DNA of 41,731 bases from Gammaproteobacteria bacterium. Lineage in GTDB: Bacteria; Pseudomonadota; Gammaproteobacteria; Xanthomonadales; SZUA-5. Both the position numbers and the translations under genes were made by a program. Below are positions 17,225-25,330 of the stretch, one piece after another (within the stretch, counting starts at the first letter, position 1; each line of letters begins with the position of its first letter). Where the stretch lies: NCBI GenBank assembly GCA_030430155.1, contig JAUIFV010000020.1:1-41731 (forward strand). The letters run 5' to 3'. The notes under the pieces were generated by a model. That model was given only the letters and a program-made list of their open reading frames with translations. It ran no database searches and was not told the DNA's origin.

Positions 17225-17977
17225 CTAGCCCTCCGTGGCGGCGGCCGGCATGGCAAAGCGGTCGTCGCCGATTTCCACGCCGGTTTCGATGTTCTCGATG
17301 GTGATGGTCTGCACCATCGGCTGACCACCCATCTCCATGCTGTTGGCCAGCGAGAAGGGGAACATCAGCCCGTCGACTTCCTTGTAGTCACCGATGGTGG
17401 TGGACACGTCGACCATCTGACCCATCCGTTCGGTCTTGCCGGCGGTCTTGATCGGCAGGAAGTACTCGGCATCCAGCCACCAGCTCTGCTGATCGCCGTC
17501 GGCCTTGACCACGTCCACGCGCCAGGCCGAGGTGCCTTCCACCTCTTCCAAACCACCGACGCTGACCTTGTGGCCCTTCTTCTCATAGTCGACCAGGGCG
17601 CCGTCAAAATCGGCCATGTCCTTGACGTCCTTGAGCTCGGACTCGGACATCGGCTCCGGATCGGTCTTGCCCAGCATCGGCATCACCGACCAGCCGTTCT
17701 CGCCGTCGAAGGCCTGAATGATGGTCATGCCCTGCATGTCGAATTCCATGCGGGCGCGCATCTCGCGCTTGAACTCAAGCCGGAACGGCGCCTGCATCGG
17801 GCCCATGGTCATGTTGCCGGTCATCCGCACGGTCTTCACCGCAGCCCAGGCGTCTGCACCGCCGCGGGCTTCCTGGTAGCTGGCGACCAACTCATCAACG
17901 CTCATATCCGCCGCCGACGCCCAGGCGCTGCCGGCCAACAAAGTCACTGCACAAAAAGCAATACGCGAACGCATCAT
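17225..17977 (-). CDS. Exported LolA-like protein (outer membrane lipoprotein-sorting domain), copy 2
   Basis: This is a 250-residue paralogue of the gene at 13160. It has a signal peptide (MMRSRIAFCAVTLLAGSAWA, then SAAD) and a LolA-like mature domain with ELVASYQEARGGADAW, LEFKREMRARMEF, IIQAFDGENGWSVMPM and GDYKEVDGLMFPFSLAN. It is Met-rich compared with copy 1. The ATG at 17977 is chosen. A GTG at 17980 and an ATG at 17974 are near-equivalent alternatives behind the same GAGG site. It is first in the cassette; the BNR gene starts 2 bp after its TAG, so co-translation is likely. The ligand is unknown. Confidence 0.86.
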   Translation of the reverse strand: MMRSRIAFCAVTLLAGSAWASAADMSVDELVASYQEARGGADAWAAVKTVRMTGNMTMGPMQAPFRLEFKREMRARMEFDMQGMTIIQAFDGENGWSVMPMLGKTDPEPMSESELKDVKDMADFDGALVDYEKKGHKVSVGGLEEVEGTSAWRVDVVKADGDQQSWWLDAEYFLPIKTAGKTERMGQMVDVSTTIGDYKEVDGLMFPFSLANSMEMGGQPMVQTITIENIETGVEIGDDRFAMPAAATEG

Positions 17978-18164
17978 CACTGCACCGCCTCTGATCTCGA
18001 TCTTGGGGATGGCTAGCTTATGCGCTCAGCCATGACAGGCTGTAGTGACGGTGGTCATGAATCGCTGCGGTCAGCGGTCACCCCCGCAATCGATGGTCTC
18101 GCTGCGCGCGGCGCGGAGTACGTCAAGCCGTCGTAACTGCCCGCCAGTTTGGTGAACGTCAGAT

Positions 18165-19571
18165 TCACTTCGAGTCCGAAGGCGGGTTCGATGGCGTATC
18201 GACGGCGGCAACCGGTGCCTGCCCAAACAGCCTGGCCGCCACCAGATCGCCGGTTACGTTGACCGCGGTGCGCGACATGTCCAGCAAACGATCGATGCCC
18301 AACACCAGCACCAATCCCTGCGGCGGTATGCCGAAGCTGGCCACCAGTCCGGACAGGATGGCGATGGAAACGCCAGGCGTGCCGGGCGCGCCGATGGAGG
18401 CGGTGACCAGGGTGATGACGATGATTGCGATCTGGTTCGGTTCCAGCGCTACACCGCCCACCTGGGCAACGAATACCACCGCCACCGCCTGATAGAGCGC
18501 GGTCCCGGCCATGTTCACGGTCGCCGCCAAGGGGATCAGGAAGCTGGCAATAGGCGGGTGCACCTGCAGACGCTCCACTGCAGTGCGTATCGATAGCGGC
18601 ATCACCGCAGCCGAAGACGATGTGGAGAAGGCCAGCAGCTGCGCTTCGCCGGCCGCACGCTGAAAGGCCAACGGACTGGTCTTGCCGAACAGCCCCACCA
18701 GCAGCAGATACAGTGCCATCAGCAGCGCCAGTCCGGCCAGCACGGTCCCCGCGTAGGCGCCCAGGGCGCCCAGCGATGCCACGCCCAGCTGGGCGAGCAG
18801 CTGCGCGGTGAGTCCGAACACCGCCAGCGGAGTCAGATACATGGCCCACTTGACCACCGTCATCGACACTTCCAGCAGCGCCTCGACCAGATTCAGCATC
18901 GGCGCCAGCCTGCGCTTGTTGCTGCTGGAAACGTAGGCGGCGCCGATGAACATGGCGAAGATCACCACCGAGAGCATCTCGCTGCGCGCGGCGGCGTCCA
19001 GCGGATTGGCTGGAATCAGCTTGGCGATGGCGCCCGGCGCCTGCTGCACCACGCGGCGCAGCGGCGCCTGGTCCGCATCCACCGGCTGGTCGCCAAACGG
19101 TGGCTCAACGACGGCCGTCGCCGCCGGCGCGACCACCTCGGCGGCGACGAAGCTGCCCGGCTGCAGGTTCAGCGCCAGGGACGCGCCCAACACCGCGGCA
19201 ACGCTGGTGGTCGCCAGCACAAAGAGTCCGAAGCGCAGCCCCACCTGACGCAGCATGGCCGGGTCATTGGCCCCGTTGGCCAGACCAACGATGATCGACG
19301 AGGCCACCAGCGGGATCAGCACCATCTTGATCAGGCCAAGGAACACGCGGCCCGGCAGGGCCAACCATTCGGCAACCAAGGCCGAAGTCGCCCGGCTGAC
19401 CAACTCGGCCTCGGGGCCGAGCAGAAAGCCCACCCCCGCGCCCAGAATCAGTGCGGCCACCACCTGTGCCCAGAGGCGCGCGCGTATCCACGAATCCAGC
19501 GAACGCGCCAGGCGGCGCTGGATACGCTGGCCGGAGACGCCGGGAGTCGCGGTATCGCTCAACTCAGTCAC
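18165..19571 (-). CDS. SLC1/DAACS family dicarboxylate or amino acid:cation symporter
   Basis: This is an inner-membrane secondary transporter of about 468 residues with the typical SLC1 layout. It has an N-terminal scaffold (WAQVVAALILGAGVGFLLGP), the Ser-rich re-entrant loop STSSSAAVMPLS (HP1), a TM7 motif, and the C-terminal DRLLDMSRTAVNVTGD motif that holds substrate and cation ligands. The TM7 motif usually reads N-M-D-G-T; here it reads NMAGTALY, so the Asp is Ala. The substrate is probably an acidic or neutral amino acid or a dicarboxylate. The open frame starts far upstream inside the phzF-like gene. The GTG at 19571, overlapping that gene's stop by 8 bases, fits coupling. An ATG at 19592 is an alternative. 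Confidence 0.9.
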   Translation of the reverse strand: MTELSDTATPGVSGQRIQRRLARSLDSWIRARLWAQVVAALILGAGVGFLLGPEAELVSRATSALVAEWLALPGRVFLGLIKMVLIPLVASSIIVGLANGANDPAMLRQVGLRFGLFVLATTSVAAVLGASLALNLQPGSFVAAEVVAPAATAVVEPPFGDQPVDADQAPLRRVVQQAPGAIAKLIPANPLDAAARSEMLSVVIFAMFIGAAYVSSSNKRRLAPMLNLVEALLEVSMTVVKWAMYLTPLAVFGLTAQLLAQLGVASLGALGAYAGTVLAGLALLMALYLLLVGLFGKTSPLAFQRAAGEAQLLAFSTSSSAAVMPLSIRTAVERLQVHPPIASFLIPLAATVNMAGTALYQAVAVVFVAQVGGVALEPNQIAIIVITLVTASIGAPGTPGVSIAILSGLVASFGIPPQGLVLVLGIDRLLDMSRTAVNVTGDLVAARLFGQAPVAAVDTPSNPPSDSK

Positions 19572-20448
19572 CCGGCCAGTGCAGCCGCCCATCGATGACG
19601 ATATGCGAGCGCCCGCCCACCCAGTTGCTATCCGGCCCGTCGATGAGCACGTCGATGCTGGCGTCGTGGCCCATTTCCCGGCCCTGGCTGACCCGGTAGC
19701 CCTGACCCAGCGCACCGCCGCCCTCGCGCTGCGCAATGTAGGCGGCAATCAGCCCGTTGGCGGCGCCGGAGGCGGGATCTTCGATGATCCCGACGCCACC
19801 CGGGAAGGCGCGCACCGCAAGCTGATAGTCGGCGCCCTCACAGCGCGCGAACACGCACAGCCCCACCGTGTCGCTGGCCCGCGCCAGGGCGGCGATGGCG
19901 TCGTGATTGGGATGCCAGCTGCGCACCTGATTCTCGTCGGCCAGCTCGGCCATCCACCAGCGCCGACCGCCGGCAACCAGGGCCACGCCGAGCGGGCCGA
20001 GCTGCCTGTCGCCGAGGACGAAACCCAGCTGCGGATCGGCACTCAGCCCTTCGGCGAGTATCTCGGCGCGCGGAGACTGCAGCAGCAAGCGCCGCGCTGC
20101 GCCGCTGCCGGCGATGCGGATCGGCAACAGGCCGGCACCGCAATGCTGGATCAAAGTGTCGCCGCGCGGCTGCGCGAAGCCGCTGTCCAGCGCGACGTGG
20201 GCGCTGCCGATGGTCGGATGACCGGCAAAGGGGATCTCCCGACTGGGGGTGAAGATGCGCAATCGGTAGCTGGCCTGATCGTCACTGGCCGGCAGCAGAA
20301 AAGTGGTCTCGACCAGATCGGTCCAGGCCGCGAACGCCTGCATCTGCTCGCCACTCCAGTCCTCGGCGCCCAACACCACGCCCAGCGGGTTGCCGCCGCC
20401 CATCTTCTCGCTGAACACATCCAACTGCAGAAAACGCAATTCGCCCAC
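19564..20448 (-). CDS. PhzF family isomerase
   Basis: This is a 294-residue PhzF-like protein (DapF-fold isomerase or epimerase). Family features are the N-terminal VFSEKMGGGNPLGVVLG, the proposed catalytic Glu47 in TDLVETTFLL, the segment IFTPSREIPFAGHPTIGSA, and the second-domain copy FPGGVGIIEDPASGAANGL. Most members outside phenazine clusters have unknown substrates, and nothing here points to phenazine synthesis. It starts at a GTG (20448) with AGGAG four bases upstream. It overlaps the SLC1 transporter gene downstream by 8 bases, which suggests that the transporter and isomerase handle the same or related compounds. That link is inference. Confidence 0.9.
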   Translation of the reverse strand: MGELRFLQLDVFSEKMGGGNPLGVVLGAEDWSGEQMQAFAAWTDLVETTFLLPASDDQASYRLRIFTPSREIPFAGHPTIGSAHVALDSGFAQPRGDTLIQHCGAGLLPIRIAGSGAARRLLLQSPRAEILAEGLSADPQLGFVLGDRQLGPLGVALVAGGRRWWMAELADENQVRSWHPNHDAIAALARASDTVGLCVFARCEGADYQLAVRAFPGGVGIIEDPASGAANGLIAAYIAQREGGGALGQGYRVSQGREMGHDASIDVLIDGPDSNWVGGRSHIVIDGRLHWPGD

Positions 20449-20474
20449 CGATCTCCTACCTCGTTGTTGTCGGG

Positions 20475-21143
20475 TCAGCCCAAACTGTACTCGCCGCCGC
20501 GCTCCAGCGCGCGCTGGTAGGCGGATCTAGCGTGGATCTGCTCCACAAAGGTCTGCAGCTTCGGATAGCGCTGATCCAGCCCGCCGCGTGCTGCCGCCGC
20601 CTCAAGCACGAAACTTAGCTGGATATCGGCGCCGCTGAATTGATCGGCGACAAACCAGCCGCTGTCGCTGAGGCTGGACTCCAGATACTGCAAATGTTCG
20701 CTGATCCGCGGCTGCACGAACTCCGCCTTCACCTTGCGCGCGATCCCGCGCGCGATGGGCCGAATGAAGAACGGCATCGGCGCGGTCTCCACGCGATCGA
20801 AAACCAGCTTCATCAGCAGCGGGCTCATCGCCGAGCCTTCAGCGAAATGCAGCCAGTAGCGATACTGCAGATAGTCTTCGCTGTCCCTGGCTGGCATCAG
20901 CTGACCGTTACCGTAGCGCTCGACCAGATACTCGATGATCGCGCCGGACTCGGCCAGCACCCGATCGCCATCGCTGACCACCGGCGACTTGCCCAAGGGG
21001 TGCACCTGACGCAGCGTCGGCGGTGCCAGCATGGTTTCGGGATCACGCTGGTAGCGCTCGATGCGATAGCCGATGGCGAGCTCTTCGAGCAGCCAGAGGA
21101 TGCGCTGCGAGCGCGAGTTGTTCAAATGGTGCACGACGATCAT
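20475..21143 (-). CDS. Glutathione S-transferase
   Basis: This is a cytoplasmic glutathione transferase of 222 residues. The N-terminal thioredoxin-like domain shows HHLNNSRSQRILWLLEEL, HPLGKSPVVSDG with the cis-Pro, and LAESGAIIEYLVERYG, the glutathione-binding Glu-Ser-x-Ala signature. The C-terminal helical domain includes WFVADQFSGADIQLSFVLEA, with the conserved N-capping Asp. The ATG at 21143 is chosen because AAGGA lies 8 bases upstream and the protein then starts at the first beta strand. The frame extends upstream without similarity. It lies between TcdA and the PhzF-like gene, all on the minus strand. The substrate is unknown. Confidence 0.92.
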   Translation of the reverse strand: MIVVHHLNNSRSQRILWLLEELAIGYRIERYQRDPETMLAPPTLRQVHPLGKSPVVSDGDRVLAESGAIIEYLVERYGNGQLMPARDSEDYLQYRYWLHFAEGSAMSPLLMKLVFDRVETAPMPFFIRPIARGIARKVKAEFVQPRISEHLQYLESSLSDSGWFVADQFSGADIQLSFVLEAAAARGGLDQRYPKLQTFVEQIHARSAYQRALERGGEYSLG

Positions 21144-21221
21144 CTTGCGATTCCTTGTTGGAAGGCCGGCTGTCGTGCGGCCTGACGAACACGTGCGCAA
21201 GGAACGGCAACGACCCTAGTA

Positions 21222-22061
21222 CTACGCGCCCATCCTCGGCTCGGATGCGCCAAGGCGTGATTCAGACTTGGCCAGCAACCGCTCCACTGCAACGCTGGCG
21301 GCCAGCATTCCGAAGCTCGCCGTCACCATCGTCGACGCACCCAGTCCGCCCTCGCAACCCAGCTTGCCGTCTGCACCGGCCTGCGGCCGCAGCCCGCAAA
21401 CGCTGCCGTCGGGCTGCGGATAGCGCACGTTTTCCAGCGAGTAGATCGCCGGAATGCCGAAATAGCGGTCCTTGTTGCGTGGAAAGCCGTGATCGGCACG
21501 CAGCTTCTTGCGTACCAGCGCCAGCAGTGCATCGTGCTCGGTGCGCGACAAATCACGCTTGCGCACCAGGGCCGGGTCGATGCGGCCGCCGGCCGACCCC
21601 ACCACCACCAGGTCCTGCTTGTTACGGCGGCAATAGGCGACGGTTTCCACCTTGACCCTGAAGGCGTCGGCGGCGTCGATGACCAGATCCCAGGACAGGC
21701 CCAGCCAGCGCTCCAGGGTGCTGGGGGTCAGAAAGCTGGCATGGGCCTCAATCTGCGCGGCAGGGTTGATCTGCTGCAGACGCTCGGCAAGCACCTCGGC
21801 CTTGCCGCGACCGATAGTGCTGCTCAGCGCCTGCAGCTGCCGATTGGTGTTGGTCAGGCAAATCTCGTCGCCGTCGAGCAATCCCAGCCGCCCGACCGCG
21901 CTACGCGCCAGCGCCTCGGCGGTCCACGAACCGACCCCGCCCAACCCCACCACCAGCACGCTGCAGCGAGACAGCCGGTCTACGCTGCCGACGCCGTAGA
22001 GGCGGTCAATGCCGGCGAAGCGGGGGTCGGTGCCTGAGGTTGGCGGGCTGAGGTCGTTCAC
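21222..22061 (-). CDS. tcdA: tRNA threonylcarbamoyladenosine dehydratase
   Basis: TcdA (CsdL/YgdL) uses ATP to cyclise t6A37 to ct6A in tRNAs that read ANN codons. It belongs to the E1/ThiF/MoeB superfamily. The 279-residue protein has the nucleotide-binding loop VLVVGLGGVGSWTAEALARS, then LLDGDEICLTNTNRQ. The distal catalytic segment includes GSVCGLRPQAGADGKLGCEGG and ASTMVTASFGMLAA, typical of TcdA rather than ThiF. The start is a GTG at 22061. No strong ribosome binding site is seen before it. Upstream is a heptamer-repeat element and then the CheX-like gene. Confidence 0.92.
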   Translation of the reverse strand: MNDLSPPTSGTDPRFAGIDRLYGVGSVDRLSRCSVLVVGLGGVGSWTAEALARSAVGRLGLLDGDEICLTNTNRQLQALSSTIGRGKAEVLAERLQQINPAAQIEAHASFLTPSTLERWLGLSWDLVIDAADAFRVKVETVAYCRRNKQDLVVVGSAGGRIDPALVRKRDLSRTEHDALLALVRKKLRADHGFPRNKDRYFGIPAIYSLENVRYPQPDGSVCGLRPQAGADGKLGCEGGLGASTMVTASFGMLAASVAVERLLAKSESRLGASEPRMGA

Positions 22062-22103
22062 GGCGTTGCGGCAATCTTCGTGTTCGGGTGGCGTTGTCGA
22101 TAA

Positions 22104-22197
22104 GGGCCCAGGGCCCAGGGCTCAGGGCCCAGGAGGTCAAGAGCGCGCGGACCCAGCTCCTCTGGGCCCTGGGCCCTGAGCCCTGAGCCCTGAGCCC
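22104..22197. repeat. Inverted arrays of a 7-bp GGGCCCA-type repeat
   Basis: Two short tandem arrays face each other. The left array has four 7-bp units: GGGCCCA at 22104 and 22111, GGGCTCA at 22118, GGGCCCA at 22125. The right array has five units on the other strand: TGGGCCC at 22163 and 22170, TGAGCCC at 22177, 22184 and 22191. Both contain the same T/C variant, and the arrays could pair into a long G+C-rich hairpin with a loop of about 31 bases. The element fills the gap between the cheX-like stop and the tcdA start. A related array sits at 36502-36529. I cannot assign it to a named family. Confidence 0.85.
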
Positions 22198-22204
22198 TAA
22201 TCGG

Positions 22205-22651
22205 CTAGTCGATACTAACCACCAGCGCCGCATGGTACTGGCGCCAGTGAATCGGAATAACGAAACTGCGGTCGGAGAAGCGGAAGCGGGTGTAATCCGG
22301 TTTGCCGGCGAACACGGTGGGCACCGAGATGATGAACTCCTGACCGAACACCTTGCGCGCATTGCCGGAGATGGTATTGGCCACCTCGCCGACCACGTCA
22401 GCCATGAAGTCGCTATCGATCTGCGATTCGCCGTGGGTCATCAGGATGTGCCGCAGCATAGCGCTGGGCGCGGTGAAATAGACGCTGCCCTTGCGCACCC
22501 CGGAGATGCCGATCACCCCGGTGTAGTCCGACGAAATGCGTTGCTTGTCCTCGATCAGATAGGGCGTACCGACCGCGGCGGTCTTGTCCAGCGAGCGGTG
22601 GAAATAATGCACGGTGCCATCGATCAGCACCTGGATATCCTGCTCATCCAT
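22205..22651 (-). CDS. cheX: CheX-like CheY-P phosphatase
   Basis: This 148-residue protein resembles CheX/CheC-type phosphatases that dephosphorylate CheY-like receivers. The signature helix DVVGEVANTISGNARKVFG carries the E-x-x-N pair (Glu89 and Asn92) that acts on the receiver phosphate. One such motif is present, as in CheX. The ATG at 22651 is preferred. A GTG at 22660 is possible and would lengthen the overlap with the receiver gene. The gene overlaps the CheY-like gene by 8 bases and lies last in the kinase-receiver-phosphatase set, so it very likely resets the neighbouring receiver. No flagellar or MCP gene is in the window. Confidence 0.85.
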   Translation of the reverse strand: MDEQDIQVLIDGTVHYFHRSLDKTAAVGTPYLIEDKQRISSDYTGVIGISGVRKGSVYFTAPSAMLRHILMTHGESQIDSDFMADVVGEVANTISGNARKVFGQEFIISVPTVFAGKPDYTRFRFSDRSFVIPIHWRQYHAALVVSID

Positions 22652-23015
22652 GGCCGCCACCCCGCAACAGCTCGGTCAGCGAATCGTTGATCTCCTCGTC
22701 GCTGAAGGGCTTGAGCAAAAAGCCGTTGGCGCCCTGCTTGAGCGCGCGGATCGCGGTCGCTTTGTCGGCTACGGCCGAAACCACCAGGATCAGCACCTTG
22801 GGATTGAGCCGGACCATGGCGCTGGTGCAGGCAATGCCGTCCAGGCCGGGCATGGTGATGTCCATGGTGACCAGATCCGGTTCTTCCTTCTGGAACAAGC
22901 GCAGCGCCTCCATGCCGTTGGGCGCGGTGATCACGCTGTCGATCTTGTGCACCGCGACCGCTCTGGAGATGCGATTGCGGATGAAGTGGGAGTCGTCAAC
23001 GACCAGCAGCTTCAT
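22644..23015 (-). CDS. CheY-like single-domain response regulator
   Basis: This 123-residue receiver has no output domain. It shows the acidic pair Asp7-Asp8 (LLVVDDSHFIR), the phosphorylation site Asp52 (TMDITMPGLDG), the Ser/Thr switch in LVVSAVAD, and the conserved Lys in FLLKPFSDEEI. It therefore looks fully active. The ATG at 23015 overlaps the stop of the upstream kinase by 4 bases (ATGA), and its own end overlaps cheX by 8 bases. The three proteins are almost certainly made together and form one phosphorelay. The downstream target of the receiver is not visible. Confidence 0.93.
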   Translation of the reverse strand: MKLLVVDDSHFIRNRISRAVAVHKIDSVITAPNGMEALRLFQKEEPDLVTMDITMPGLDGIACTSAMVRLNPKVLILVVSAVADKATAIRALKQGANGFLLKPFSDEEINDSLTELLRGGGHG

Positions 23016-25090
23016 GCTGACTTACCTTTGGCCGCAGCGGGATCGGTCGCCGGCAGCCGAATTCTGAACTGTGTGAACTGGCCCGGCACCGACTGCACGC
23101 CGATCCGTCCACCCAGGCGCTTGACCGAGTGCGCAACGATATCCAGCCCCACCCCGCGACCGGCGGCGTCGTCGACACCGCCGCGGGTGCTGAAGCCGGG
23201 CAGGAATATCAATCCCATCAGCTGCTTGGGATTCATCTTGGCGGCCTGATCGGGACTGAAGCGGCGGCTGGCCACGGCTTTGCGGCGCACCGTTTCCAGA
23301 TCGATGCCGCGCCCGTCATCGCGGAAGCTGAGCTCGATCTCGCCCTGATCATTCTGCGCCAGCCCATAGCGGATCTCGCCCACCGGGGTCTTCCCGGCGC
23401 GCGAACGCTCCTCGGCGCTCTCCAGGCCGTGGGCCAATGCGTTGCGCGCCAGCTGGCCGAGGATGTCATCGACCTGGCGACGCCGATCCTCCGGCAGTGA
23501 CTCGCTGGGTTGCCCTTCCAGCACCACTCTGGCCTGACGGCCCAGCTTGCTGGACAGGCCGGCCACCACGCTTTGCAAAAAGCTCGGCGGCGGCGTCTTG
23601 GGCTTGCCCTCGGCCTTGTCCGCCGGTGCGGGTGCGGTGCTGAGCTTGCTCAGCTGCTTGAGCATGCGCTCAAGCACATCGAGCTGCCCGAACAGATCCT
23701 CCAGACGCACCGCCACCGGCAGGAAGTCATTGCCTTCCAGCTGCTCTCGATCACGCAGCAGACCCAGCTCCAGCTCGGTGGCCTTGGCCCGTTGAGTGAT
23801 AAAGCCCAGACCCATCGCCGCCGCTTCGCCCTTGACCAGGTGCACCGGCCGGAACACCCGATCGATCAGCTGACGCAGGCCGCGCTCGCCGCGCGCGGAC
23901 TGCTTCAGCGACTGATTGGCTTCCTTCAGCGCCACACGCCAATGCGTCACCCGCTCCTCGATCATCTTGCGATCGGCCTTGAGCAGGCCCACCACCACCT
24001 CCATCACCCGCTCACTCTGCACGTCGCCCTCGCCGCGCAGCCGATCCAGTTCTTCGTTGAGTACCACCCGTTCGGTGATATCGGTCACCGTCACCAGCAG
24101 CCGCACCACCTTGCCCTTGACCCGCATGCGGCGGAAGGCGAAGTCGAGGAAGCGACGCCCTCGGCTGTCGTCGTCTTCGCCGCCAATCTGCACTTGATCC
24201 AGCGGATTCAGTGAGGCGATCAGGTTTTCGTTGACGCGCTCGGAGAACAGCAGCGAAACGAACTCCTTGGCGGTATCCACCGTCTCGTCAGGAAGCAGTT
24301 CCCTGAGAATGGTGACCAGGTTTCGGTCTGCCAGATCGCCGGTGCCAAACATCTGCATCAGCTGCGGCGACACCTGGTGGCCCAAGCGATAGTCCTCGTC
24401 CAGGGTGAACAAGCCCACCGGCACCGCGTCGAGCATCTCCTGAGCGTCGGTTCGTACGGTTTCCAACTCGCCCTGCTTGAGGGCGAAGATCCACAACGAC
24501 AGCGCCAGCAGAGCGGCAAACAGCAGCACCGACAGCCACAGCAACCAGCCGGCCCTGGATTCGCTGCGCTGAATCTCCTCGCTGAGCAGCTCTCGTAGCC
24601 TCAGCAGCGGGCCATCCAGGGCGGCAGTCAGCTCGGCGATCCGTCCCGCCGCGCCGCGATCAACCCGCTCGACGTCAAGCAGCGGACTGAGCTGGTCGCG
24701 CAGCTGGCTCCAGGCCTCGGCGACCACCGCGCTAGCCGGTTGGGCGCTGGCCGGCACGTCTTCCTGACGGAATACGCTGGGACCGCCGCTGGCGCTCAGA
24801 TCTCCGCCCTCCTGCAGCAGCACCACCACGGCATCGACCTGCTCGAAATCACGCTTGAAGGCGGCGCGAGTGGAGTCCAGCGCACTGAGCCCCTCGTCCA
24901 CCGGCAGTTCCAGCACCCAGCGCGGCAGCCGCTGCGCCGCCAGCTGCGCCTGCACTACGGCTTCCTGCAGGGCTTGGATGCGCTTCTCGCCGCTGCCCAT
25001 CCACCACTGTCCGGCAAGCAGCCCGACCGCAATGACGACCACCAGTGCAGTCCAAACCGGCACGCTGAGCATTCGAGCGAGACTACGCAT
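23012..25090 (-). CDS. Membrane-bound CheA-like histidine kinase (sensor-PAS-Hpt-HATPase)
   Basis: Starting at the ATG at 25090 the protein has 692 residues. The segments are: TM1 about 8-27, an extracytoplasmic helical sensor region to about 180, TM2 about 181-204, a PAS-like region with a PAC-type end (LVTVTDITERV) to about 345, and a helical linker. Then comes an Hpt-like segment with His417 in RPVHLVKGEAAAMGLGF, matching the CheA/Hpt H-x-x-K-G pattern. The last part is a CheA-type ATPase: N box LARNALAHGLE, G1 RDDGRGIDLE, F box FLPGFST, G2 GRGVGLDIV. No CheW-like P5 domain follows. A GTG at 25117 is an alternative start. It is a CheA catalytic core on a membrane sensor body. Confidence 0.88.
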   Translation of the reverse strand: MRSLARMLSVPVWTALVVVIAVGLLAGQWWMGSGEKRIQALQEAVVQAQLAAQRLPRWVLELPVDEGLSALDSTRAAFKRDFEQVDAVVVLLQEGGDLSASGGPSVFRQEDVPASAQPASAVVAEAWSQLRDQLSPLLDVERVDRGAAGRIAELTAALDGPLLRLRELLSEEIQRSESRAGWLLWLSVLLFAALLALSLWIFALKQGELETVRTDAQEMLDAVPVGLFTLDEDYRLGHQVSPQLMQMFGTGDLADRNLVTILRELLPDETVDTAKEFVSLLFSERVNENLIASLNPLDQVQIGGEDDDSRGRRFLDFAFRRMRVKGKVVRLLVTVTDITERVVLNEELDRLRGEGDVQSERVMEVVVGLLKADRKMIEERVTHWRVALKEANQSLKQSARGERGLRQLIDRVFRPVHLVKGEAAAMGLGFITQRAKATELELGLLRDREQLEGNDFLPVAVRLEDLFGQLDVLERMLKQLSKLSTAPAPADKAEGKPKTPPPSFLQSVVAGLSSKLGRQARVVLEGQPSESLPEDRRRQVDDILGQLARNALAHGLESAEERSRAGKTPVGEIRYGLAQNDQGEIELSFRDDGRGIDLETVRRKAVASRRFSPDQAAKMNPKQLMGLIFLPGFSTRGGVDDAAGRGVGLDIVAHSVKRLGGRIGVQSVPGQFTQFRIRLPATDPAAAKGKSA

Positions 25091-25330
25091 CCCTGATATT
25101 GGGCTCCCCAAGGCCACCGACGCCGACGTTACAAGACGTGTCGATGTTAAAACGCCAGCGCGCCTTCGGCCTAGCGCTTAGGTAAAGTTTTAACGATGCG
25201 TTTGCCGTTGACATACGCATACTTAGCAACACTTCTTCGATATTGACTCATCAAAGGCGCCCCACAGTGCCGAATCGCCACGCACGAGCGTGCCTACAAG
25301 GCGACAGGCGACGAGGTGAGTCCGCGCCGC
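25091..25330. promoter_or_regulatory. Upstream region of the kinase-receiver-phosphatase operon
   Basis: This 240-bp gap lies between the acyl-CoA synthetase stop and the kinase start, both on the minus strand. The part 25180-25260 is clearly AT-richer than the surroundings and is the likely promoter zone for the kinase operon. An imperfect palindrome TTGACTCATCAA (25243-25254) may be an operator. I could not find a convincing -35/-10 pair on the minus strand. Confidence 0.3.

Noticed and set aside
18055-18849. 264-codon minus-strand frame overlapping the SLC1 gene end
   Set aside because: It is another frame of the transporter gene with a Gly/Arg/Ala-rich, domain-free translation.
25182-25212. 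FliA-like promoter TAAAGTTT ... GCCGTTGA next to the CheA-like operon
   Set aside because: The boxes are on the plus strand, with a 13-base spacer instead of 11 and an imperfect second box. All neighbouring genes are on the minus strand, so it would not drive any of them.
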